NCBI GenBank assembly: GCA_016200005.1
Contig: JACQFP010000021.1
Location: 1-64,000, forward strand
Source of the DNA: Verrucomicrobiota bacterium
GTDB lineage: Bacteria; Verrucomicrobiota; Verrucomicrobiia; Limisphaerales; PALSA-1396
Reading direction: 5' to 3'
DNA length: 64,000 nt
Part shown: in pieces, positions 9,080 to 17,242 of the stretch
Numbering within the stretch: the first letter of the stretch is position 1
Layout of the letters: each line of letters begins with the position of its first letter
Notes under the pieces: model-generated
The model's database searches: none
What the model was told of the DNA's origin: nothing
Seen by the model: the letters and a program-made list of their open reading frames with translations, nothing else
Made by a program: the position numbers and the translations under genes

Positions 9080-10549
9080 ATGAAACTGATTTCCTCTTCC
9101 ATTGCAGCACTGTTGGCGCTCTCGCTTGTTTCTACTCCAATTTCCCTGCACGCCGCCGCACCCGAAAAACCCAACATCATTTTTATCCTCGCTGACGACC
9201 TCGGCTACACCGACGTCGCCTGTTACGGCAACAAATATTACGAGACGCCGAACATCGACCGCCTGGCGAAACAGAGCATCCGCTTCACCAGCGGCCAGAC
9301 GTGCGCGCCGAACTGCCAGCCCACCCGCGCCGCGCTCATGAGTGGCCAATACATGCCGCGCACCGGCGTCTATACCGTTGGCAGCATTGACCGTTTCGAC
9401 TGGCGCAGCCGTCCGCTTCGGCCCGTGGACAATGTGGAGAAACTTCCGCTCGATAAAATCACGATCGCGCAATCGTTGAAGAAGGCTGGTTACGCCACCG
9501 CCATGTTCGGCAAATGGCATTTGGGCGATGATGGACCGCATCATCCTGGGAAGCGCGGCTTCGATGAGGCGATTGTCAGCGCCGACAAACACTTCGATTT
9601 CAAAACCAATCCGCGCACCGATTATCCGCCAGGCACTTATCTCGCCGATTTCCTGACGGACAAAGCCACCGACTTCATTCGCCGTCATAAGGACGGTCCG
9701 TTCTTTCTCTACCTGCCGCACTTCGCCGTTCATTCACCCCACGAAGCGAAGACCGGTCTCATCGCGAAGTTCAAACCCAAGCCGCCCGCCGGCGGTCATC
9801 ACGACCCAACCTACGCCGCCATGATTTACAGCGTCGATGAAAGCGTGGGCCGCATCGTCGCGCTGTTGGATGAATTGAAGCTCGCCGAAAAAACACTCGT
9901 CATCTTCTCCAGCGATAATGGCGGCGTCGGGGGATACGAACGCGAAGGCATCAAGAAGGCCAATGGCATCACCGACAACGCACCGTTGCGCGGCGGCAAG
10001 GGAATGCTCTACGAAGGCGGCATTCGCGTGCCTTACATCTTCCGCTGGCCCGGCAAGATTCCCAAAGGCACCGTTTGCGACACGCCCATCAACAGCGTCG
10101 ATCTCTACCCAACGCTCCTCGAAGTTGCAGGCGCGTCACCGTCGCCCAATTACCCGCTCGATGGCGAGAGCTATCTCAAACTGCTGACGAGCGGCGGCAA
10201 AGCGACGCTGAATCGCGAAGCGATTTACTGGCACTTCCCCGGCTACCTCGGCGCGGGAGAAAATACCTGGCGCACGACACCCGTGGGCGCAATTCGCTCT
10301 GGCGATTGGAAACTGCTGGAATTCTTCGAGGACGGTCGGCTCGAACTCTACAACCTGCGCGATGACCTCGGCGAAAAAAACAATCTCGTGGCCAAGCTGC
10401 CCGACAAAGTCAGGGAACTGCACGCGAAGCTGGTGGCTTGGCGTCAGGAACTAAAAGCCCCCATGCCAACGAAGAACACCGAGCAACGCCCGCCCGCCAA
10501 ACCCGAAAGGGGCGCGAAGAAACGCAACAAGGCGGACGATGGGGAATGA
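9080..10549 (+). CDS. Secreted sulfatase (arylsulfatase A-like)
   Basis: 489 residues with a signal peptide ending near LHAAA. Metal-binding NIIFILADDLGYTD is followed by the formylglycine motif CQPTR (Cys79), the residue oxidised to formylglycine by a sulfatase-modifying enzyme. VFSSDNGG, HLGDDG and KWHLG blocks complete the alkaline-phosphatase-like fold. It hydrolyses sulfate esters, probably of a sulfated polysaccharide or glycoside, in the periplasm or outside the cell. It lies 9 bp after the PVC dehydrogenase, so the FG-GAP, dehydrogenase and sulfatase genes look like one operon for sulfated glycan use. The Lys-rich C-terminal tail has no obvious domain. Confidence 0.93.
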   Translation: MKLISSSIAALLALSLVSTPISLHAAAPEKPNIIFILADDLGYTDVACYGNKYYETPNIDRLAKQSIRFTSGQTCAPNCQPTRAALMSGQYMPRTGVYTVGSIDRFDWRSRPLRPVDNVEKLPLDKITIAQSLKKAGYATAMFGKWHLGDDGPHHPGKRGFDEAIVSADKHFDFKTNPRTDYPPGTYLADFLTDKATDFIRRHKDGPFFLYLPHFAVHSPHEAKTGLIAKFKPKPPAGGHHDPTYAAMIYSVDESVGRIVALLDELKLAEKTLVIFSSDNGGVGGYEREGIKKANGITDNAPLRGGKGMLYEGGIRVPYIFRWPGKIPKGTVCDTPINSVDLYPTLLEVAGASPSPNYPLDGESYLKLLTSGGKATLNREAIYWHFPGYLGAGENTWRTTPVGAIRSGDWKLLEFFEDGRLELYNLRDDLGEKNNLVAKLPDKVRELHAKLVAWRQELKAPMPTKNTEQRPPAKPERGAKKRNKADDGE

Positions 10550-10756
10550 AAAATCGTTAGTGCGCAACTCACGATTTACGGAACTTGAAGTTCAGGGGAG
10601 CATACGCGTCGCGGGAGTTGTTCGTTGGGCCAGCGCGACGAACACTTGGCGCACGGCTTACGACCGGCGACCGAGCACGTCCGCAAAGGCCAACGACGAG
10701 GGATCAATCGCGGATTGCAACGCAAAGGCTTAGCGCGGCCAAGCCGCAACCGCAGC

Positions 10757-10863
10757 GGAGCGCGGAATTTATTCCGCTTCGACTCTCGCTCCGCTGTACC
10801 GCCTGGAAAGTTCGGCGCCCGCTCGAACCCTCGGACGTTGAAGCGGAATAAATTCCGCGCTCC
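10757..10863. repeat. 107-bp inverted-repeat (REP-like) element, copy 1
   Basis: Outer arms of about 24 bp pair with each other (GGAGCGCGGAATTTATTCC opposite GGAATAAATTCCGCGCTCC). A second copy of nearly the same length lies at 57769-57874, with compensating changes in the arms. The surrounding stretch 10550-10937 holds no credible gene. Confidence 0.8.
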
Positions 10864-10937
10864 AAAATCTTCGCAAGCTGTGACGATGTTGGGAGATAGC
10901 ACTGCAAAGACGGCAAGCCGCGAAGCGGTCACGGAAG

Positions 10938-11487
10938 TTAGCCAGCCAGGAAGTGGCTGGACCACGGCCCCAAGCAACAACGACCATCCGCCGTCCCATC
11001 GGGACGTTTTCCTAACGCCTCCGCTGCACCTAAACGGACAGACAAATTCGGACTTCCGTTAAGCGCGGCGGTGAGAAGGTCGAATGTGTGTGAATGATTC
11101 AGTTCGCCAAGCACTTTGGTGGCAGCCTCCCGCACTCGCCAATCCCTTCTCACGGCCAACGCACTGATGAGTAGCTCGACAGCACGCGGATCTTGCGCAA
11201 CTTGCAGCGCCTCGACAGCAGCGACGCGCACCCTTTCATCTTTGTATTGTAGAAACTTTGAGGAGTGCCTCCAGACATCGTGAGTCTTTCAATTTTCCAA
11301 GAGCAAGAGCCGCGAGCGCGCGAATACTGGCTTCCACATCCCCCAACGCTGAGACAAGCAATTCGAACTGAGCAGATGGAATCAAGCAAGAAACGGATTT
11401 GATGGCAACCATCCGAACTTCGGTCGATTTATCGCGAAGCCCCCATCGCAGAACTTCATTCAAGTGCCATTTCTGGTGGACTGCCAC
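10938..11487 (-). pseudogene. HEAT-repeat protein gene broken by a frameshift
   Basis: Two overlapping reading frames encode consecutive HEAT/PBS-lyase-like repeats. The first (from 11487) has EVRMVAIKSV, SIRALAALALGKL and ends LLKVSTIQR. The second resumes with FLQYKDERVRVAAVEAL and DWRVREAATKVLGEL. The frames join near 11260 at CTCCTCAAAGTTTC; removing one A restores LLKFLQYKDERVRV. This is therefore a single-base insertion, either a mutation or a base-call error. The C-terminus runs into non-HEAT sequence before the stop at 10938. No upstream partner gene is visible in 11488-11614, which otherwise holds nothing recognisable. Confidence 0.7.
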
Positions 11488-11614
11488 CTTTTCGCACCTG
11501 ACTCATGGAGTCTTCAATAAACTTACACCCTTTACCCGGGGACTTGAACGGCCATGAGCAACGCACCCACAACCATTTCAATTTCCAATTGGATTGGTTC
11601 ATCGCTTCTACCTT

Positions 11615-11891
11615 TCAATCCAAGCGGCAATACGCAGCCAACCCCTGCAATCCGCCCTCGCGCCCGAAGCCGCTTTCCTTGTAACCGCCGAACGGACTCG
11701 TCGGGTCGAATTTGTTGTACGTGTTCGCCCAGACGACGCCGGCGCGCAGTTTGTTGACCATCTTGAAAATCTTGCTGCCTTTGTCTGTCCACACGCCCGC
11801 GCTCAAGCCGTAGGGGATGTTGTTCGCGCGCTCGAACGCCTCCTCCGGCGTGCGGAACGTCATCACGCTCAACACCGGCCCGAAGATTTCC
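11615..11891 (-). pseudogene. Duplicate 3' end of the aldehyde dehydrogenase gene (tail B)
   Basis: 277 bp matching 15054-15330, the 3' part of the ALDH gene, and the same length. By eye, the first 221 bp (from the EIFGPVLS codons) differ at one position. The last 56 bp before the stop differ at about eleven. It encodes the ALDH C-terminus (EIFGPVLSVMTF to GLAAYCRLD) with no body of its own. It starts within a few bases of the stop codon of the beta-helix gene upstream. Confidence 0.9.
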
Positions 11892-11892
11892 T

Positions 11893-13845
11893 TCAAAATC
11901 CCTTCAGGCGATAGAGTTTGTTCCCATCCACTGCGCTGTTCGTCACGTTGAACTGATTGCCGACAATTGTTGCGTTCGATACGGTGCTCCAATTATTCGA
12001 CGCAGGCAACGCAGGCGCGCTTTCCAGCGTGAAGTCGCCATAATACAAAGGCCATGTAACTATGACGTTCTTGGTCGGTGTGCGTTGGATGTTCAGAAGC
12101 GGGCTGCCCAATTCAAACGCGCCGATGTCGCTGCCGTCGCCGCCAGCTGCATCCGTCGTGGAGGCGAAATCAAATGGCCGCGGTGCGCCTCGTTGATCGG
12201 ACGCGACACCGAAGCTTTTCCCTTTGTCGATCGCCGGACTGCCGTTCAGCGGTCTGTGCGTGGGTGTGCAGCCGCCGTTTTCCGCCAGCGGGCCGAGCAA
12301 CGGATTGAGCGGCGAACCAATGCTTCCGGCTTGGTCGCCATTTATCCCGTCGGTGAAGCCAATCGCGCCATTGGTGTTACCAATCAGATTGAATCCGCCC
12401 GATGTTTACGTGCCCTTGAGGTCCGGGCCGGTGACGCCGCTGTTGCCCGCGATGATGCTGTTGGTGATGACATGGATGTAGCTGCTGCCGCTGTCGTCAA
12501 TGCCGCCGCCGTTGGTACTCGAGTTTCCGGTGACGGTGCAGTTGATCAGGGTCAGGATTCCGGAACCCAGTCCACCAAAGGCAATGCCGCCGCCGCGTTT
12601 GGTCGTGATCCCACCGACGAACACCGTGCGATTGCTCGAAATGGTGGTGTTGCGGATGGTCAGCACCGCGCCGGCGTTGGCGAAGATTCCGGCGCCGGCG
12701 GCACCGGACTCGTTTCCGGCGAGGGTGCTGTTCTCGACATTCAGATAAACGTCCGAGTCTGCGTAAATCCCGCCGCCGCCGCTGAAGCCGTTAGACTCCG
12801 CGTGATTGCCGACGATGGCGCAGGCCGAAATCGTGTTGCTGCCGCCATCCATCTTGATACCCGCGCCATAGTCTGTCGCGAAACCATTGGCGATCGTCAG
12901 GCCGGAAATGTTGACGACGCCATTGGTGATGTGAAAGACGCGGTTGGAATTGTTGCCGCTGATTGTGAGTTGCTTCGCGCATGGCCCAACGATGCTGAGA
13001 CTCTTGCCGATGACCAATTCACCGTTGGTCAATGTAATCATACCTATGACGTTCGAGGCGAAAGTGATCACATGGCCGGGTCCGGAATCCGCGAGGACAT
13101 ATCGCAGCGAACCTGGCCCGTCATCTCCCGTGTGAGTTACCACGTTTGTGTCAAGGGTGCCGTGAACAGTCAAACTTGCTGCTGTAACCGAACCGACATC
13201 ATTCTGTGCCGCATCTCGAGCCATTAAAGTCCAAGTTCCGTTCGGATTTGTTACTCCCGCGAAAGCCAGATTCAATTGCGTCCGCGGTGCGGGATTGATC
13301 TGGCCAAAATCACCTGCTTCTGTCGTTCGGTAAGTTCCCGGCGTTACGGTGCATGTATCGCCACATGAACCATCGGTCGCAACCGTCCAAATGTGGGGTG
13401 GGGTCGGCGCGGCATCGTTGAACGTGTATGTGCCGCCATAATTGGAATCGTCTCCAAAACCGGTCGCCGTCATAACGCCGATCCTGCTGACCAGCACCAG
13501 GTTTGTGCCATTGGGAGAGGCGAGCCTCATGTCAACATCACCAACCCAAGTGTGAGTTAGTGTGACGGCGACCGAAATGTCGACGATGGGAGCATTGACA
13601 CCAACAACATCAAAACTGATGACCAGCGGAGCACCGTAAACTGGCGGGGTTCCGCTGCCGCCATCCGGAACTGGACCGACTCCAGTTCCCTGAAATGTTC
13701 TTGCTCCAGAACTGAATTCACCCGCAAGAAGCATCGCCAGTGTCATCAGTGCCAGATCAGAACGATGTTGACTCGATCTGAATATCAACTTTGGGCATGT
13801 GCGGGCCATGCTTGGTAATGGGTTTGACAACTCATAACAGAACAC
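11893..13845 (-). pseudogene. Choice-of-anchor Q / right-handed beta-helix surface protein, interrupted by one in-frame TAA
   Basis: An N-terminal signal-like segment is followed by a P-domain-like region (APLVISFDVVGVNAPIVDIS, HTWVGDVDMRL, NGTWTLMARD). A polymorphic right-handed beta-helix comes next ([49 protein letters not shown]). The frame meets TAA at 12406-12408 after GPDLKGT. It then continues in the same frame with [16 protein letters not shown] and the diagnostic choice-of-anchor Q end ([26 protein letters not shown]) to LYRLKGF. A full 650-codon gene is therefore cut by a single codon. It would be secreted and adhesin-like. An ALDH 3'-end copy begins immediately after its stop. Confidence 0.8.
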
Positions 13846-13912
13846 AGGGCGTTTGGAAGGGGAATTTCGGTTTAGCTTCCGAAGTTTCTCTTTGCGACTT
13901 GGGTTTCTTTCG

Positions 13913-14029
13913 ATCTTCCCGGCAATACGCCGCCAGCCCCTGCAATTCGCCCTCGCGACCGACCCAGGCTGCGCCGGAGGCTTCGCCGAGGCGAGAGCCG
14001 CTTTCCTTATAGCCGCCGAACGGCTTCAT
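13913..14029 (-). pseudogene. Third, shorter copy of the ALDH 3' end (tail C)
   Basis: Encodes PFGGYKESG followed, after a short insertion (SRLGEASGAAW), by VGREGELQGLAAYCRED, matching the ALDH C-terminus (PFGGYKESGFGREGGLQGL). Its first codons overlap the stop codon of the 53-residue gene upstream. It is more diverged than tails A and B. Confidence 0.75.
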
Positions 14030-14187
14030 GTGAGGCCCAGTTGCTTGCGAACTTGGTCGGCGGAGAACGTCGGCTTGCCTTTGTTGCGGGCACGGGCTTC
14101 GAGCAGGTCAAGGTAGTCGTTCAAATCTTCCATCTGCTCGCGCATTGAACCGATTTGTTTGAGCACGGCTTGCCGACGACGTTTCAT
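14026..14187 (-). CDS. Small hypothetical protein, 53 residues
   Basis: ATG 14187 begins MKRRRQAVLKQIGSMREQ, then EDLNDYLDLLEARARNKG and ends SADQVRKQLGLT. It is charged and predicted helical, with the flavour of small antitoxin or regulator proteins, but I do not recognise a family. Its ATG shares one base with the TGA of the preceding 64-residue gene (TGATG), suggesting translational coupling. It was found by direct reading because of its length. Confidence 0.5.
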   Translation of the reverse strand: MKRRRQAVLKQIGSMREQMEDLNDYLDLLEARARNKGKPTFSADQVRKQLGLT

Positions 14188-14381
14188 CAGGCCGTCGCCA
14201 GTCTGCGTGAAGCACGATGAACCGCGCCGCGGCCCCGGCGGCGCCCGCGCTTTACGCGATCCAATTCCGCGATGAGCCGCGCCTCGGCCAGCGCGCGCGG
14301 CGCGGCGAAGACAACGGGATGTTTGGCCTCAAATTCCCAGAGTTCTTCGAGGCTTATCGGTTTTGTCCGTTTCACTGTCAT
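14187..14381 (-). CDS. Small hypothetical protein, 64 residues
   Basis: Starts at ATG 14381 (MTVKRTKPISLEELWEFE), four bases after the stop of the GNAT-like gene and overlapping the next small gene by one base. The second half is Arg-rich (RVKRGRRRGRGAVHRASRR). No family is recognised. The tight three-gene packing argues that it is translated. Confidence 0.5.
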   Translation of the reverse strand: MTVKRTKPISLEELWEFEAKHPVVFAAPRALAEARLIAELDRVKRGRRRGRGAVHRASRRLATA

Positions 14382-14385
14382 GGCG

Positions 14386-15039
14386 TCAATGTAGTTCAGT
14401 TGTCGTCTTTGTTGCAAGGGTTGGATGACTGATTTTCTCCTGCCGCTTGGTGATGGCGGTCATCTCCGGCGTTTGAATGATAAACAAATCCTGAATGGGA
14501 GAAACGGCCAACAGCTTCTCGTAGAACGTCGCGGAATTCACCGTGGCCTCGCCCCAAATTCGGGGAATGTTCAAAGCTTTCGCCAATTGAACCAGGCCGA
14601 AAATGATGCCGCTGCCCACGCCGCTCACCGGCCATGTCGGTTGGAGGGCGCGCGGGTGCAGCGCGAGAAAATCGAGCGCAAGGTGATGACACCAAGTGCG
14701 TCGGCAATAGGCGAGGCCAATGGGCAAATCCCGGCCTCCTTGCCGGATCGTGGCGACCATGATGAAGGCGATTTCGCATTTCGCATCGCGGCGAATCTCG
14801 CGCTGAAGTCCGGCAAAACTTTCGGCGGCTTCATCGGTGCGCGAGTAATAGCGCCAGCGCTTGGCGGCGAGCCGCGTGAATTCGACCGCTTCCCGGATGA
14901 TAGTGGAGGACTTGCGCGCGAACGGAGAAAGGCTGCGATGATAACGGCGGAGTTCGGCTTGGTTTGCAAAACGAAGCGTCGCCTTGTGTGGCAAGTTTTC
15001 CACTATGATTTGGAACGGAAATTCGTTCACAATCGGCAT
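14386..15039 (-). CDS. GNAT-like N-acetyltransferase
   Basis: About 217 residues from ATG 15039 (MPIVNEFPFQIIVENL). The C-terminal half resembles an acetyl-CoA-binding GNAT core: CEIAFIMVATIR, LPIGLAYCRRTW, then GVGSGIIFGLVQLAKALN and the Asn/Tyr segment ATVNSATFYEKLL. The substrate is unknown. It heads a tight trio with two tiny genes. The trio lies between the damaged ALDH gene and a third ALDH tail, so it is probably acquired. A TTG start at 15069 would overlap the ALDH end and is less likely. Confidence 0.6.
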   Translation of the reverse strand: MPIVNEFPFQIIVENLPHKATLRFANQAELRRYHRSLSPFARKSSTIIREAVEFTRLAAKRWRYYSRTDEAAESFAGLQREIRRDAKCEIAFIMVATIRQGGRDLPIGLAYCRRTWCHHLALDFLALHPRALQPTWPVSGVGSGIIFGLVQLAKALNIPRIWGEATVNSATFYEKLLAVSPIQDLFIIQTPEMTAITKRQEKISHPTLATKTTTELH

Positions 15040-15053
15040 TAAGTATTTTTGAA

Positions 15054-16554
15054 TCAATCCAGACGACAATACGCCGACAATCCCTGCAATCCGCCTTCAC
15101 GACCAAACCCGCTTTCCTTGTAACCGCCGAACGGACTCGTCGGGTCGAATTTGTTGTACGTGTTCGCCCAGACGACGCCGGCGCGCAGCTTGTTGACCAT
15201 CTTGAAAATCTTGCTGCCTTTGTCTGTCCACACGCCCGCGCTCAAGCCGTAGGGGATGTTGTTCGCGCGCTCGAACGCCTCCTCCGGCGTGCGGAACGTC
15301 ATCACGCTCAACACCGGCCCGAAGATTTCCGTCCACGCCGCTTTGCACCAGCTCGCGGATTTTTTCGAGCTGCGGCCGCGAGTTGATCGCGCCGATGTCG
15401 GTGTTTTTGTCGAGCGGATTGCCCACGCGCAAGGTCTGGATGCGGTCGCGCAATTTCTTGATGACGGTGGAATAAATTCCTTCCTGCACGAACAGGCGCG
15501 AGCCGGCGCAGCAGACGTGGCCTTGGTTGAAATAAATGCCCGCGATGACGCCTTCGATGGCCTGGTCAATCGGCGCGTCCTCGAACAAGATGTTCGCCGC
15601 CTTGCCGCCGAGTTCGAGCGTCAATTTCGGCGTAGCTGGGTTCGGCAGAACGCGGCCAATTTTGTTTGTTGAGAAGTTACCGGCGCTCTGCCGAGCGCCG
15701 CTACGTTCCGCAATTGCCCTCGCAATCGCCTTACCGACTTCCGTGCTCCCCGTAAAAGCAATCTTGTCAATGTCCGGATGATTGACGAGCGCCGCGCCGG
15801 TTTCGCCCGCGCCGGTGACGATGTTCACCACGCCTTCGGGCAATTCCGCCTCCTGAAAAATCTGCGCCAGCCGCAGCGCCGTGAGACTCGTGGTCTCGGC
15901 GGGCTTGAGCACGACGGTATTCCCGCACGCGAGCGCGGGCGCGATTTTCCACGCGGCCATGAGCAACGGAAAATTCCACGGAATGATCTGCCCCGCGACG
16001 CCGAGCGGCTGCGGCGTTTTACCGGGGAATGCGTATTTCAGCTTGTCCGCCCAACCCGCGTAATAAAAGAAGTGCGCAGCCACGAGCGGCAAATCCACGT
16101 CGCGGCTTTCCTTGATGGTCTTGCCGCCGTCCATCGTTTCGAGCACGGCCAGTTCGCGCGATTTCTCCTGAATGATGCGCGCAATGCGATAAAGATATTT
16201 GCCCCGCTCGCGTCCCGGCATCTTGCTCCAGACTTTATCGTAGGCTTTGCGCGCGGCCTTCACCGCTGAATCAACATCGCCCTCATTCGCAGCCGCAATT
16301 TCCGTGAGTTGCTGCTCGGTCGCGGGGTTGATAGATGGTAAATATTTTCCCGAGCGCGGCTTCACAAACTTGCCGTTGATGAACAGCTCATGCCGCGGCG
16401 CGATGACGTAATGTTTTGATTCCTCCGGCGCGGGCGCGTAATCCCATTTGTTGCCGAACACGAGCCGGCGCTCTTTCAGCGGCACGACGGCGTGAGTTGG
16501 AGCGGCGACTACGCGCCTGGCTGAAACTTTGCGGGAGAGATGTTTGAGTTTCAT
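15054..16554 (-). pseudogene. Aldehyde dehydrogenase, frameshifted by an internal deletion
   Basis: NAD(P)-dependent aldehyde dehydrogenase family. The 5' frame runs from ATG 16554 through the cofactor region ([29 protein letters not shown]), LELGGK (general-base Glu) and the nucleophile region NQGHVCCAG to ELVQSGVD. It then jumps out of frame to EIFGPVLSVMTF, which continues to the normal C-terminus AYCRLD (stop 15054). About 30 usual residues and the frame are missing at the junction near 15330. A palindromic insert of about 25 codons also interrupts the NAD-binding region (15630-15705). With deoC on the same strand, it probably once oxidised acetaldehyde from deoxyribose-phosphate. As read it is unlikely to be functional. 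Confidence 0.85.
15630..15705. repeat. Palindromic element inserted in frame within the ALDH gene
   Basis: About 76 bp with outer arms CGTAGC / GCTACG and an inner hairpin CGGCGCTCTGCCGAGCGCCG. It adds roughly 25 codons (GARQSAGNFSTNKIGRVLPN) between the NAD-binding region and LELGGK, where other ALDHs have a short loop. Confidence 0.65.
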
Positions 16555-17129
16555 AACAATCGAGAATCGGACTCCCTCTCCCCCATCGGGGGAGAGGGTT
16601 GGGGTGAGGGGGCGGGCTGTGGCAAATAGCCATCAATTTCCTCCTGGCGTCCCGTTCGTTCCATCAATGCGTGCCAGATTTCAAATCGCACCGTCTCAAG
16701 TTCACCGCGCAATTGATGATTCCAGAAGCGGAGCAGTTTAATCCCTTGGCCGACGAGGAACTGATTTCGTTTTTCGTCTCGGGCGCGCTGGTCGGGAAAG
16801 CCACGCCCGCCGCCATCAAGTTCAACTGCGATTTTTGCGGCCGTGCAGAAGAAATCGAGGGAGTAAATGCCGCATGGATACTGGCGGCGGAATTTGAATT
16901 CGACGAAGCGGCGGTCGCGCAGCAAACGCCACAGGCGTCTTTCGGCTTCAGTGGATTTTTTCCGCAAGTGGCGCGCGAAGTTGCGGACCTCGACGGTACG
17001 TGTGCGGCGTTTGCCGTATTGTGGCGGTCGCCCCCTCACCCCACCCCTCTCCCCTGATGGGGGAGAGGGTGACTGCGATGCCGCACGGGCACAATTTACG
17101 GTCTGTGTTGCGGCTAATTTTTGTTTCAC
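16551..17129 (-). CDS. DUF559 domain protein (Vsr-like endonuclease fold)
   Basis: 192 residues. The core has the DUF559 signature: FARHLRKKSTEAERRLWRLL, FKFRRQYPCGIYSLDFFC, KIAVELDGGG and LLRFWNHQ. DUF559 proteins have a restriction/very-short-patch-repair endonuclease-like fold with catalytic Asp/Glu residues in LDFFC and VELDGG. Both ends of the frame are translated repeat sequence (SPSPPSGERGGVRG; APSPQPSPPMGERE), so the true start may be nearer VEVRNFAR. Its stop overlaps the ALDH start (ATGA). It lies between two near-identical inverted repeats. Confidence 0.8.
   Translation of the reverse strand: MKQKLAATQTVNCARAASQSPSPPSGERGGVRGRPPQYGKRRTRTVEVRNFARHLRKKSTEAERRLWRLLRDRRFVEFKFRRQYPCGIYSLDFFCTAAKIAVELDGGGRGFPDQRARDEKRNQFLVGQGIKLLRFWNHQLRGELETVRFEIWHALMERTGRQEEIDGYLPQPAPSPQPSPPMGERESDSRLL
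16574..17069. mobile_element. Candidate mobile unit: DUF559 gene between 41-bp inverted repeats
   Basis: The 41-bp sequences at 16574-16614 and 17029-17069 are inverted copies with about two mismatches. Each contains a CTCTCCCC...GGGGAGAG hairpin and CCCCTCACCCC. The DUF559 core lies between them. Related repeats occur elsewhere in the window (32256-32450, 57507-57566, 59489-59543). Mobility is inferred from the structure only. Confidence 0.45.
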
Positions 17130-17242
17130 GGCAGCGAAAAGTAATCCGGGCCTTGATGATTCGCATCCACCTGCTTGGCTCTTTGCATGAGCACTTCGTT
17201 GACGAGCGTGCGCGCACGGAAGGATTTGAGTTTGGTTTTCAT
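17126..17242 (-). pseudogene. Copy of the 3' end of deoC
   Basis: A 38-codon frame from ATG 17242 ends RTLVNEVLMQRAKQ then GPDYFSLP. This parallels the end of the intact DeoC (STLVNDVLMQIAKL then GADYFSLP, stop 19631). The DNA is related over roughly 95 bp but clearly diverged. Its ATG overlaps the TGA of the GDSL gene (ATGA). The first ten residues are unrelated to deoC. Confidence 0.8.
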
